From contig CANRNE010000002.1 of NCBI GenBank assembly GCA_947631925.1, positions 62,001 to 126,000 on the forward strand: a DNA stretch of 64,000 bases, in the 5' to 3' direction. A program made the position numbers and the translations under genes. Below are positions 1 through 8,141 of this stretch, one piece after another. Source of the stretch: an uncultured Clostridia bacterium. Its GTDB lineage: Bacteria; Bacillota; Clostridia; Christensenellales; Borkfalkiaceae. Every line of letters starts with the position of its first letter. Position 1 is the first letter of the stretch. The notes beneath the pieces were generated by a model, which saw nothing but the letters and a program-made list of their open reading frames with translations, was not told where the DNA came from and ran no database searches.

Positions 1-142
1 AGCCGCAGTTCTTGCAGACGCGGTGTGCGACTTTGAGGGCGCCGCAGTGCTCGCACTTCACGAGAGAGGGCTCCGTCGCCTTATAGTTTGCGAAACGCTT
101 ATTCGTTCTGCTCTTCGACTGTTTGCTCTTGGGGACTGCCAT
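1..142 (-). CDS. rpmF: 50S ribosomal protein L32 (3' end cut by window edge)
   Basis: Small structural protein of the large ribosomal subunit. The visible 47 residues start MAVPKSKQSK and carry a Cys4 zinc ribbon (C30, C33, C43, C46), which marks the zinc-dependent form of L32. The gene runs off the left edge, so only a few C-terminal residues should be missing. The ATG has an AGGT-type ribosome site just upstream and lies nine bases after the yceD stop, the usual yceD-rpmF pairing in bacteria. Expression is probably shared with yceD from the promoter at 579-607. Confidence 0.95.
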   Translation of the reverse strand, partial: MAVPKSKQSKSRTNKRFANYKATEPSLVKCEHCGALKVAHRVCKNCG

Positions 143-151
143 ATCGTTACC

Positions 152-568
152 TCACTTGTTATTATCTTCCTGTTTGCATGCCGCACAGTGGAGTACGGGG
201 GGAATTGCGAAGATGACGCACTCGCGCAGCCAGCCGTCTGGCTCGACGCAGCCGCCGCGGTAGGGAATTTCCCCCTCGTCCTCATCGGCTTCACCGGGGA
301 CGAACAGCGCCTCCGCCTCCGAAAAAATCTCTTCTTCGGCAGGCTCTAAACAGCGGGAACAGCTCCCCTTGAGGCCGAAACGGAGATGGGCGCGGACAGC
401 GACTTCCCCGTTTTCCGCAATCTCATAGAAGAGCTCACAGGAAACGGGCGAGGAGAACGAGACGAGCGGGAGGTCCAGCCAATCCTGTTCCCCGTCAAAG
501 GAAAAATCGAGTTTCCCCTCTGTCTGCCCCTTGGCGCGCAGCAGGGCGATGTGTATCTTCGGAATCAT
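152..568 (-). CDS. yceD: YceD family (DUF177) protein
   Basis: A 138-residue DUF177 protein, the family encoded next to rpmF in most bacteria and linked to 23S rRNA or large-subunit maturation. A CxxC pair at residues 70-73 and a second at 128-131 could bind a metal. I chose the ATG at 566-568. A longer frame would begin at a TTG at 605-607, but that TTG is the start of a consensus -35 box. The chosen ATG has no clear Shine-Dalgarno site and sits about four bases after the predicted transcription start, so translation may begin on an almost leaderless message. Function of the family is only partly known. Confidence 0.88.
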   Translation of the reverse strand: MIPKIHIALLRAKGQTEGKLDFSFDGEQDWLDLPLVSFSSPVSCELFYEIAENGEVAVRAHLRFGLKGSCSRCLEPAEEEIFSEAEALFVPGEADEDEGEIPYRGGCVEPDGWLRECVIFAIPPVLHCAACKQEDNNK

Positions 569-578
569 TGACTTAAAA

Positions 579-607
579 AGTATAGGATATTTCCGCAGAT
601 TTGTCAA
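579..607 (-). promoter_or_regulatory. Sigma-A type promoter of yceD-rpmF
   Basis: On the minus strand TTGACA (602-607) and TATACT (579-584) are separated by exactly 17 bases. The predicted start of transcription is near 572, only about four bases before the yceD ATG, so the mRNA would be nearly leaderless. Confidence 0.8.
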
Positions 608-643
608 TCGTTTTTCGCGCGAGATTCGTGAATTTTGAGAAAA

Positions 644-1834
644 TTACAGCAGCGCGGCCGTTTCGCGTGCGATGACCAGCTCTTCGTTGGTGGGAATCAC
701 GAGAATCTTCACCTTGGAATCCTTCGCGGAAATGTCGCGGATGCCCTCCCCGCGCTCGAAATTTTTCTTCTCGTCGAGCTTGATGCCGAACGCCTCGAGC
801 CCCTTTACGGAATCCCGCCGCACGGTGGGCGTGTTCTCGCCGATGCCCGCGGTGAAGACGATGGCGTCCAGCCCGCCGAGCGCAGCCATGTACGCGCCGA
901 TGTACTTCTTGCAGGCGTAGGAGAACATGTCGAGGGCGAGCCGCGCCCTGTCGTTGCCCGCCTCCTGCGCCGCGATGAGGTCGCGGAAGTCGGAGGAGAC
1001 GCCAGAGACGCCGTACACGCCGCACTTCTTGTTGAGATATTCGAGCCCCTCGTCCATCGTCATGCCCTTCTTGTGGCACAAAAAGTCGATGGCGGCGACG
1101 TCGATATCCCCGCTTCGCGTCCCCATGGGCACGCCCGCCAGCGGAGTGAAGCCCATCGAGGTGTCGATGCACTTGCCGCCCTTGACGGCAGAGATGGAGG
1201 AACCGTTTCCGAGGTGACAGGTGATAATTTTGAGGTCCGCGATGTCCCTGTTCAGATATTTTGCCGCCTCGCCCGCGACGTATTTGTGCGAGGTCCCGTG
1301 CGCGCCGTAGCGGCGGACTTTATACTTGAGATAGTCGTCATAGTCGATGGCATAGAGGTGGGCATAGTCGGGCATGGTGGCATGGAACGAGGTGTCGAAC
1401 ACGAGCGCCATCTTTTTGCCCGGCATGACCGCGCGGCACGCATTCACACCGAGAATGGCGGCGGGATTGTGCAGGGGCGCGAGCTCTGCAATCTCATCCA
1501 TGAGGACCATCGCCTCATCGGTGACGAGCGTCGTCTCCTTGAAGGCCTCGCCCGAGGCAACCACGCGATGTCCCACGGCATCAATCTCCTCCATCGAGGA
1601 AATGACGCCCGCCTTGGGGTCGACGAGCATGTCGAGGACGAGGGAGATGGCATCGGTATGGGTGGGCATCTCGCGCTCGATGACGAAGGTCTCGCCGTGC
1701 GCCTTGTGGGTGAGCTTCCCGCCGGGGATGCCGATGCGTTCGCATCCGCCCTTGGCGATGACCTCCTCGGTCTCCATGCGGATGAGCTGGTACTTGAGCG
1801 AGGAACTCCCCGCATTGATGACAAGAATTTTCAT
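644..1834 (-). CDS. ackA: Acetate kinase
   Basis: Converts acetyl phosphate and ADP to acetate and ATP, the energy-yielding last step of acetate fermentation. The 396-residue protein has the full set of family motifs: NAGSSSLK at 7-14, GHRVV with the substrate arginine at 88-92, FDTSFHATMP at 147-156, HLGNGSS near 207-213, MGTRSGDID near 238-246 and TAGIGENTP near 328-336. The start is the ATG at 1832-1834, preceded by GAGG at a good distance; a longer frame to 1861 lacks support. It lies downstream of pta on the same strand, but a 0.5 kb repeat block separates the two, so they may not be tightly co-expressed. Confidence 0.97.
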   Translation of the reverse strand: MKILVINAGSSSLKYQLIRMETEEVIAKGGCERIGIPGGKLTHKAHGETFVIEREMPTHTDAISLVLDMLVDPKAGVISSMEEIDAVGHRVVASGEAFKETTLVTDEAMVLMDEIAELAPLHNPAAILGVNACRAVMPGKKMALVFDTSFHATMPDYAHLYAIDYDDYLKYKVRRYGAHGTSHKYVAGEAAKYLNRDIADLKIITCHLGNGSSISAVKGGKCIDTSMGFTPLAGVPMGTRSGDIDVAAIDFLCHKKGMTMDEGLEYLNKKCGVYGVSGVSSDFRDLIAAQEAGNDRARLALDMFSYACKKYIGAYMAALGGLDAIVFTAGIGENTPTVRRDSVKGLEAFGIKLDEKKNFERGEGIRDISAKDSKVKILVIPTNEELVIARETAALL

Positions 1835-1947
1835 GAATGATACCTCATTTATCCGCCCCATTGGCGGTCCTTTTGCTGATTTTTATATGTTGCGCGCGGG
1901 CAAGGCATACCCCAAAGGCGACGCCGGGAGATTTCTCGTTCCAATTC

Positions 1948-2359
1948 GTCACCCTGAGCCTGTCGAAGCTTATTATCATGCGGATATGCTTCGACTTACG
2001 CTCAGCATGACGATTTTAGAATCAAGGAAAAAGCAAAAACCGCGCTTTTTGCTTTTTCACCCCATTTGCGACCTCGGGGCTTATTGTCCGATGGAACGAC
2101 CGCGACGACCAGACAAATTAAGCCGCCAACGCTAATTTCCTCGACGAAAAGATTTGCTTTAGCAAAGCTTTTCGCCGAAACCTAAAATTACTTGCGCGAG
2201 CAAAACCACGCTTTTGCGCTGCGCGCCCCCATTTGCAACGCCACCGCAGGCTTATTGTCCGATGAAACAGTACAGTTTGCGCGGCTAAGAGCAGGAGGAG
2301 GCGCGAACGCCTATCCGCTCGAGAAAAATATTTGCGAACGCAAAGATTTTTGTCGAAAC
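1948..2359. repeat. Mosaic intergenic repeat block B1 (between pta and ackA)
   Basis: No gene in this gap. It contains the large inverted repeat R1 (1948-2012, arms GTCACCCTGAGC and GCTCAGCATGAC, inner arms TCGAAG and CTTCGA), a terminator-like hairpin at 2028-2057 with a 12-base stem and T-rich end, a variant of module R3 ending in hairpin 2142-2177, and a second R3 copy (2228-2359) ending in hairpin 2320-2355. The last copy ends directly against the pta stop codon. The same modules recur in blocks near 12, 15, 17.5, 19, 47.5, 56 and 58.5 kb. Confidence 0.85.
2028..2057. terminator. Terminator-like hairpin inside repeat block B1
   Basis: A 12-base perfect stem of AAAAAGC-AAAAA type closes on a CCGCGC loop and ends in T's on either strand. 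A near-identical hairpin is found at 18883-18912 in block B6. It would suit termination after pta, but it is also simply part of the repeat. Confidence 0.55.
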
Positions 2360-3412
2360 TTACGCCTGCAACGCCGTCACCGCAACCGCACAGACGATAT
2401 CGGAGGCCTTGCAGCCGCGGGAGAGGTCGTTGACGGGCTTCGCAAATCCCTGACAGATGGGCCCGATTGCCTCGAAGTGGCCCAGCCGTTCGGCAATCTT
2501 ATAGCCGATGTTCCCGGACTGCAAATCGGGGAAGATGAGCACGTTTGCGTGACCAGCAACCTCGGACATGGGTGCCTTCAATTTGGCGACGGCGGGTACG
2601 ATTGCCGCGTCGAACTGCAGCTCGCCGTCAATCTTCAAATCGGGCGCCTGCTCCTTTGCGATGCGCGTCGCCTCCTGCACGTTGGTGACGAGGTCGTGCT
2701 TCGCGCTTCCCACCGAGGAGAAGGAGAGCATCGCGACGCGGGGCTCGAGTCCCGCGATTTCCCTCGCGCTCTTTGCGGTCGCAATGGCGCATTCGGCGAG
2801 CCCTTCTGCGGTGTAGGTGGGGTTGAGGCCGCAGTCCGCAAAGATGAACATGCCGTCCTCGCAATATTCGTTCCCGCCGGCGGGAGCGACCATGAGGTTG
2901 AAACTGGAGACCGACTTCACGCCGGGGGCGGTCTTGATTATCTGCAGGGCGGGGCGAAGGGTGTTTGCCGTCGAATGGCAGGCGCCGGAGACCATGCCGT
3001 CCGCGTCCCCGCTCTTGAGCATGAGCGCGCCGAAGAACGTCGCATCCTTCGCCTGCTCTTTGGCCTGTTCCTCGGTCATGCCCTTGGCCTTGCGCAGTTC
3101 ATAGAGAAGGTTGGCATAGTCCGCAAGTTTGGGGGAAGTGAGCGGGTCGACAATCTCCACGCCCGAAAGGTCCACGTCGGGGTTGCGCCCCGCAATCTCT
3201 TCCGCATTGCCGAGAAGGATAATCTTCGCGACTTTCTCCTCCACGCACTTTGCGGCGGCTTCGACGACGCGGCTGTCCTCGCCCTCACAGAGGACGATGG
3301 TCTTCTGCCTCTCCTGCGCCTTCTTCTTGATGGTCTCGATGACGGTGCCCGATTCGTTGATTTTGCGCACGGCGTCGGAGACAGATTTCTTGAGTTCGTT
3401 GAAAAATCCCAT
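2360..3412 (-). CDS. pta: Phosphate acetyltransferase
   Basis: Makes acetyl phosphate and CoA from acetyl-CoA and phosphate, feeding acetate kinase. The 350-residue protein has the short Pta form without the N-terminal P-loop region. Family motifs include DGMVSGACHSTA near 138-149, LSFSSVGSAKHD near 229-240 and LIFPDLQSGNIGYK near 292-305. The ATG at 3410-3412 is preceded by GAGGTG six bases upstream; a GTG nine bases earlier overlaps that ribosome site and is rejected. The stop codon touches the terminal hairpin module of repeat block B1. A promoter candidate lies at 3488-3516. Confidence 0.97.
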   Translation of the reverse strand: MGFFNELKKSVSDAVRKINESGTVIETIKKKAQERQKTIVLCEGEDSRVVEAAAKCVEEKVAKIILLGNAEEIAGRNPDVDLSGVEIVDPLTSPKLADYANLLYELRKAKGMTEEQAKEQAKDATFFGALMLKSGDADGMVSGACHSTANTLRPALQIIKTAPGVKSVSSFNLMVAPAGGNEYCEDGMFIFADCGLNPTYTAEGLAECAIATAKSAREIAGLEPRVAMLSFSSVGSAKHDLVTNVQEATRIAKEQAPDLKIDGELQFDAAIVPAVAKLKAPMSEVAGHANVLIFPDLQSGNIGYKIAERLGHFEAIGPICQGFAKPVNDLSRGCKASDIVCAVAVTALQA

Positions 3413-3454
3413 ACAATTCACCTCAAATTCTTTATTTTTCCTCCGCAGTTATGC

Positions 3455-3516
3455 TATAATAAGGGCGGAGGAGGTCCAAACGAGGACATTATACACCTTT
3501 CCCGAGCAAAAGTAAA
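3455..3516. promoter_or_regulatory. Divergent promoter region of pta (minus) and tmcAL (plus)
   Basis: For pta, TTTACT (3511-3516, minus) and TATAAT (3488-3493) are 17 bases apart. For tmcAL, a TATAAT at 3455-3460 on the plus strand has only a weak -35. The two transcripts would overlap at their 5' ends. The pta element is the better supported. Confidence 0.5.
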
Positions 3517-3537
3517 GGACAAAGCGAGGAAAAAACC

Positions 3538-4722
3538 GTGAAATTTTGCGCTGTTATTTGCGAATACAACCCCTTCCACAACGGCCACCGCTACCAGTTC
3601 TCCGAGATTTCGGAGAAAAGCGGCTGCGACCGCATCCTCTGTCTCATGAGCGGAAACTTCACCCAGCGCGGCGAGGCGGCAGTCTTCGACAAGTACACGC
3701 GGGCAAGGCACGCCGTTCTCTGCGGCGCGGACGCCGTTCTCGAACTTCCCGCGGCGTTTGCAACCGCCCCCGCCGAACTCTTTGCGGGCGGCGCTGTGCA
3801 CATTCTCTCCTCCGTTCCCGCCGTGGAAAAACTTGCCTTCGGGTGCGAAAGCGGCGAAAAGGCGGAATTTCTGCGTGCGGCGGAAGCAGCCTCGCGGGAG
3901 GACAGGCAGTTCCGCTCCGCCCTCAAGGAGCGGATGAAAGACGGCACTTCCTATGCCAGAGCGCGCACCGAGCTCCTGCTCTCCCTCAACACCGACGTCG
4001 ACGAGAGCCTGCTCACCTCCCCCAACAACATCTTGGGGGTGGAATATTGCCGCGCCATTCTGCAGGAGAGGGCGAATATCGAGCCCCTGCCCATTTTGCG
4101 CCGCGGGTCGGGCTATGCGGACACCGACCTCATCAAGAATTTCTCCTCGGCAACCGCACTGCGCGCCGCCCTCACATCGGACGGGAGAAAGACGAGAAAG
4201 GCGGTGAAGGACAACCTCCCCGACTGCGTCTTCGAGGACGTGCAGAGCTACGCCCCCCTTCCCTTCGGACAGGCCGCGCTCTGTGCCCTGTTTTCGGCGA
4301 CGGCGGAGGAGATTGCGGAGACGCCCGACTGCTCGGAGGGCCTCGAGAACAGGCTCGTCGGCATGGCGCGCACCAATCCGACCTATGAGGAGCTCCTCAA
4401 GAAGGTCGTCTCCCGCCGCTATACGCGCGCACGGCTCCAACGCATCCTCGTGCAGAATTTTTTGAAAATCAAAAGAAAGGACGTGCGGGATTTTCTCGAC
4501 AGTCCGCTCTATCTCCGCCCGCTCGCCATCAAAAAATCGTGCGCGGAGGAGGTGCTCTCCGCCCTTTCGCAGGCGGAATTTCCCCTGCTCGTCCGCCGCA
4601 GCGACGCCGACGCGTTAAAAAAGGACGCGCCCCGCTGTCTTGCCATCGACCTGCGCGCCAACGACCTCTATTCCGCCCTCTCGGGCACCTACCGCTCCCC
4701 CTTCGAACTGCAGCTGGTGTAA
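3538..4722 (+). CDS. tmcAL: tRNA(Met) cytidine acetate ligase, TmcAL/YlbM family
   Basis: Predicted to form N4-acetylcytidine at the wobble base of elongator tRNA-Met, using acetate and ATP. The 394-residue protein has the nucleotidyltransferase signature at the N-terminus: CEYNPFHNGH at residues 8-17 and MSGNFTQRGE at 37-46, both hallmark sequences of the family. The start is a GTG preceded by GCGAGGA. The gene is divergent from pta; an acetate-using enzyme beside the acetate pathway genes may be coincidence, although the family uses acetate directly. No terminator is seen immediately after the stop. Confidence 0.93.
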   Translation: MKFCAVICEYNPFHNGHRYQFSEISEKSGCDRILCLMSGNFTQRGEAAVFDKYTRARHAVLCGADAVLELPAAFATAPAELFAGGAVHILSSVPAVEKLAFGCESGEKAEFLRAAEAASREDRQFRSALKERMKDGTSYARARTELLLSLNTDVDESLLTSPNNILGVEYCRAILQERANIEPLPILRRGSGYADTDLIKNFSSATALRAALTSDGRKTRKAVKDNLPDCVFEDVQSYAPLPFGQAALCALFSATAEEIAETPDCSEGLENRLVGMARTNPTYEELLKKVVSRRYTRARLQRILVQNFLKIKRKDVRDFLDSPLYLRPLAIKKSCAEEVLSALSQAEFPLLVRRSDADALKKDAPRCLAIDLRANDLYSALSGTYRSPFELQLV

Positions 4723-5035
4723 TAGGCCGCCCCCTTTTGTCATCAGGGCCAAGCCGCGCAAGCGACGCGCGGAGTCACCTCCCCCCTTATACTTGAGGGG
4801 GGAGGGTAGGGAAGGGGGTGCCGCTTCCCAAATCCGTCACCCTGAGCGCAGTCGAAGGGTATCCTTATTATAATGCAGATATATTTCGATGGCGAAGCCC
4901 GCGAGCCGCAGGCGAAGGACTTCGCTCGAAACAATCGCGGCGCCAACGGCGCCGCGCGAATCCCCCCCCACATGAAAAGCGCCGCCCGAAATGGTGTATT
5001 CCATAGGGACTAAATTTCATTACAGAGAAAAAAGA
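4723..5035. repeat. Intergenic repeat block B2
   Basis: No gene between tmcAL and the ABC transporter. The gap holds module R4 (about 4738-4822, GTCATCAGGGCCAAGCCGCG followed by a C-run/G-run pair; it recurs at 14931) and a degenerate copy of inverted repeat R1 from 4836 to about 4930, whose right half differs from the other copies and matches instead the fragment at 11958-12020. Confidence 0.7.
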
Positions 5036-5040
5036 ACGGT

Positions 5041-5078
5041 TGCCGCAGGCGAAGTTATTCGCTTGCGGCAGCTTTTTT
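5041..5078. terminator. Bidirectional-looking terminator after the ABC transporter and tmcAL
   Basis: A 13-base stem (5041-5053 with 5058-5070, one wobble pair) around a GTTA loop is followed by a run of T's on the plus strand at 5073-5078. On the minus strand it lies just after the ABC transporter stop, but its T-run there is weaker and displaced. Confidence 0.75.
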
Positions 5079-5110
5079 CTGTTTGAATTTGTGATGTGAC
5101 AATAGTTGAT

Positions 5111-7726
5111 TTATTCTTTCGCTTTTATGACGTTGGTCGGCTTGATATATCTCAGTCGCAGCATTGGCACAAGGAAGGATGCTGCCATTATTATGCACGC
5201 CAATACGCAGTTCTGCAAAATGTACTTCCACTTGACGACGAGGAAGGATACGTCCATCACCAATGTATTCTTGGCAAGCTCGTTGAGAGACAGCACAAGG
5301 ACCTTGTTTGCAAGCCCGATGAACACAAACGAGCCTGCAATATAAAGTATTATCATTGCAAGCCCCGCAATAAGTACCTGAAAACCGAAAATGACGATAA
5401 GGTCGATATCCCTTGCCCCCAGCGCCTTCATTATACCTATATCACGCATCTTGTCGCGAATGTTTTTCAGTTCGAACTGCACCATAAGGAGCAGGAGCGC
5501 CGCGCACAATACGATGAATATGAGATTGAAAAATCGACTGAACACATTGACCGCCTTGCTCATGGTCGTAATGGAGCCGCCGATCGACGAGTTGGGTATA
5601 AAGCCGTTTTCGCTCGCCGTGTTAAAAAGCAGCTCTTCCTGCTCGGCATTGTCAAAGTAGTAACCGAAAGTAAACATATCAATTCCGAGTAAAAGTTCGA
5701 AAACGTTGTCTGCAACATTGATTTTGTTTAATTGGTCGGTAATTGCAACTATTTTGAGAGTCGTTTCGTATCTTTTCTGCGATCTGTTTTGGTCGCATGC
5801 TAAATAATAGCTCAATTTCACTTCATGCGGAATAAATTCTTTCATGTTCTGAGCCGTGTAAGTTGTTCCGAATATTTCATTGTAAACACTATAATTGGCT
5901 ACAAGTTCGTTGTCGGCAAGCGGTACGGTATTGTTCATATTTGCGCACGAAAAATATTTATATGAACAATCATATATCTTGCCGTCGTATTCCATAACAC
6001 TATTGCCAAGACCTTCAAATTGCCTGACATGGGACTTTATCGTATCCTCAACAAAGTTCGGATTAAAAGAATATGATATATTCAGATATTGGCAAATCTC
6101 GTCGTAAAACGCAAGACATTCGTCGCTTTGAGCGATCTTTTTCAGTTCATCTTGCGAAGTGCTCGGGTCGGTCACTTTATCGATGATATCTTTATAGCGT
6201 TCTTTGTAACCCGTATTTATGATACCGTTTATAAACGCATATCGATTTTGTGTGTACGGCGCATATCTGCCCAATAAGTCACTGTACGATTTGATATACG
6301 TCGGACGATTTACCATGCAAGCGTCTGCAAAGAAATCGGTTATATATATGCCATCCACCCTTTGCTCTTCGGCGCAAATGACATAGTCGACAGACCCGAA
6401 TTTTTTCTCCAAAAAGCTCTCCTCCGTCACGAGCGTCCCTACCGACGCAGGTATAGCATACGGATTTGCGCCATACGTCACTTTCCTTTGATATGCGGAT
6501 GAATCATCGCTTGTAATATACAGGGCATAGTTTATCAGCGGATACGCTTTGCCCTCGTAGCCCGCTTCGTAAAACTTTTGAAGGTCGCCCGCCTCTACGT
6601 CCACTTTGCACGTCGTATCTACAACGTCGTAATTATCGTTTGTATCCTTTATGAAGGAAGCACAGCTTAAATTCCGTTTATCCATTTCTTTCGCAACAAC
6701 TTCGCCGCCGTTGAAGTTCATGATAAGCTGACTTAGACCGAGCACCACCAATACCGCGGCAAAGATAACGGAATAGACGCACGTCCGAATCAATCTTCGC
6801 CGCGCAAATTTTACCGAAAGTTTTGTCGTGTGTTTGAATTTAAGATGCTTTTTCTCAAGCGGTTCCGATTCGGTTTTGGATTCACATTCCCTCGTATTTT
6901 CATATGGTAAAAACCTGTCGCTGTCCTGCTTAACGGATTTTATGTCAATGTTTGATAGTTCGGAATTGACTGTATTTAAATTTTCATCGGTAAGTTTTTC
7001 GCCGTATGGTATTACAAGCGTATCGTTCTCCACGCGGAGACGTGCGTCGAAGTCCTCGTTTCTTTTTAAATGTTGAAGTATTTTGCCGTCGGATAACTCG
7101 ATAATTTCATCCGCATAATGTTCCGCATCGCTCAGATTATGCGACACTATGACAACGAGTTTTTCCTTTGACAGTTCTTTCAGTAGGTCAAGTATCTGCG
7201 CCGTCGTCTTGCTGTCGAGGTTTCCTGTAGGCTCGTCTGCAAGTATTATGGACGGTCGCTTTACAAGCGCACGCGCTATCGCCACGCGCTGTTTCTGCCC
7301 ACCCGAAAGTTCCTTGGGATAGCGATTTTCGTATTCCGCAAGGTCGGTGTCCTCGAGCGCTTTTTTGATCTTGTCTTTATCCGTTTCTCCGCGAAGTTCA
7401 AGCGCAAGCGCGATATTCTCGGAGATAGTAAGTTCATCAATTAGATGAAAGTCCTGAAAGATAAAACCTATCGTCGAGTTGCGGTAATAGACCTGCTCCT
7501 TAAGCCCGAATTTGTCTATATGTCTGCCGTTTTCGATGATCTCGCCCGACGTAATAGTGTCCAGCCCACCGAGGAGAGAAAGCAGCGTCGTCTTGCCGCT
7601 CCCGCTCTTGCCGATAACAAAAACAAAGCCCTTGTCGGGTAACGTAAAACTTATGTGGTCAAGGGCTGTGCAATTTCCGCTTTTGCGGCTTTTATATATC
7701 TTTGTCAGTTCTTTTACTTCTATCAT
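5111..7726 (-). CDS. ABC transporter, fused ATPase and FtsX-like permease (MacB-like architecture)
   Basis: An 871-residue membrane protein. The N-terminal ATPase (1-220) has Walker [10 protein letters not shown] at 39-47, a Q-loop glutamine near 91, signature LSGGQ at 140-144, Walker B ILADEP near 161-166 and the H-loop histidine at 196. A membrane segment follows near 310-335, a long extracellular region after that, and a C-terminal FtsX-type permease block with three membrane segments near 740-870. This layout suits export of peptides or lipids, or a mechanotransmission role; the substrate is unknown. The start at 7724-7726 has GGAG seven bases upstream; the longer frame is not supported. 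Base and codon use are clearly richer in A and T than the neighbours, suggesting recent transfer. No sensor kinase or regulator is adjacent. Confidence 0.9.
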   Translation of the reverse strand: MIEVKELTKIYKSRKSGNCTALDHISFTLPDKGFVFVIGKSGSGKTTLLSLLGGLDTITSGEIIENGRHIDKFGLKEQVYYRNSTIGFIFQDFHLIDELTISENIALALELRGETDKDKIKKALEDTDLAEYENRYPKELSGGQKQRVAIARALVKRPSIILADEPTGNLDSKTTAQILDLLKELSKEKLVVIVSHNLSDAEHYADEIIELSDGKILQHLKRNEDFDARLRVENDTLVIPYGEKLTDENLNTVNSELSNIDIKSVKQDSDRFLPYENTRECESKTESEPLEKKHLKFKHTTKLSVKFARRRLIRTCVYSVIFAAVLVVLGLSQLIMNFNGGEVVAKEMDKRNLSCASFIKDTNDNYDVVDTTCKVDVEAGDLQKFYEAGYEGKAYPLINYALYITSDDSSAYQRKVTYGANPYAIPASVGTLVTEESFLEKKFGSVDYVICAEEQRVDGIYITDFFADACMVNRPTYIKSYSDLLGRYAPYTQNRYAFINGIINTGYKERYKDIIDKVTDPSTSQDELKKIAQSDECLAFYDEICQYLNISYSFNPNFVEDTIKSHVRQFEGLGNSVMEYDGKIYDCSYKYFSCANMNNTVPLADNELVANYSVYNEIFGTTYTAQNMKEFIPHEVKLSYYLACDQNRSQKRYETTLKIVAITDQLNKINVADNVFELLLGIDMFTFGYYFDNAEQEELLFNTASENGFIPNSSIGGSITTMSKAVNVFSRFFNLIFIVLCAALLLLMVQFELKNIRDKMRDIGIMKALGARDIDLIVIFGFQVLIAGLAMIILYIAGSFVFIGLANKVLVLSLNELAKNTLVMDVSFLVVKWKYILQNCVLACIIMAASFLVPMLRLRYIKPTNVIKAKE

Positions 7727-7796
7727 GCTTGTGCTCCGGATGTTCCTTGGCATATTATGCGTTTGGAAAATGAAAATTTTTAATTTCGGCAATATA

Positions 7797-7825
7797 ATTA
7801 TATATTTTTATAAATTATATGTCAA
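7797..7825 (-). promoter_or_regulatory. Promoter of the ABC transporter gene
   Basis: TTGACA (7820-7825, minus) and TATAAT (7797-7802) are separated by 17 A/T-only bases. The predicted leader is about 65 bases. The AT-rich tract belongs to the same low-GC segment as the gene. Confidence 0.8.
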
Positions 7826-7967
7826 GGCATTAGAGTCATCGGCCAACCCCTTTTCAGATTCTTTCCTTTAAGGCGGGTCTCCCGCTTGTTGAGGGGCGAT
7901 TGGGGCAGAACTGCCCACAATTCTTATCCTGCTTCCCCTCAAAGCAAAAATCTACCCACTTTTGCGG

Positions 7968-8010
7968 TACGAATAAGCGGTTTGGCTAACCGCCAAACCG
8001 CTTATTCGTA
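7968..8010. repeat. 18-base perfect inverted repeat
   Basis: Arms of 18 bases (7968-7985 and 7993-8010) pair perfectly around a 7-base centre. It lies in a 415-base gap (7727-8141) otherwise without a gene. A T-run does not follow directly. It may be a terminator for the flavoprotein operon, an attachment-like site at the edge of the low-GC ABC segment, or a repeat. A related but imperfect hairpin ends the gene at 11814. Confidence 0.6.
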
Positions 8011-8141
8011 GAATCCCTATGGACACACGCCGAACGGGCGGCGCTTTTCTGAGAGAATATGAAAAAATCTTGGAGAGGATGCCTTTTATCGTCCATCATT
8101 GTAACGCCCGTCTGTGACGGTTTGATAAAAACCCCATAAAA

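Noticed and set aside
569-607. TTG start of a longer yceD protein
   Set aside because: The TTG is the first part of a consensus -35 box with a -10 box 17 bases later. The ATG at 566-568 gives the normal family N-terminus.
1862-2135. Plus-strand frame of 253 codons covering the pta-ackA spacer
   Set aside because: It is a shadow of ackA that extends into repeat block B1; the spacer part is all repeat modules.
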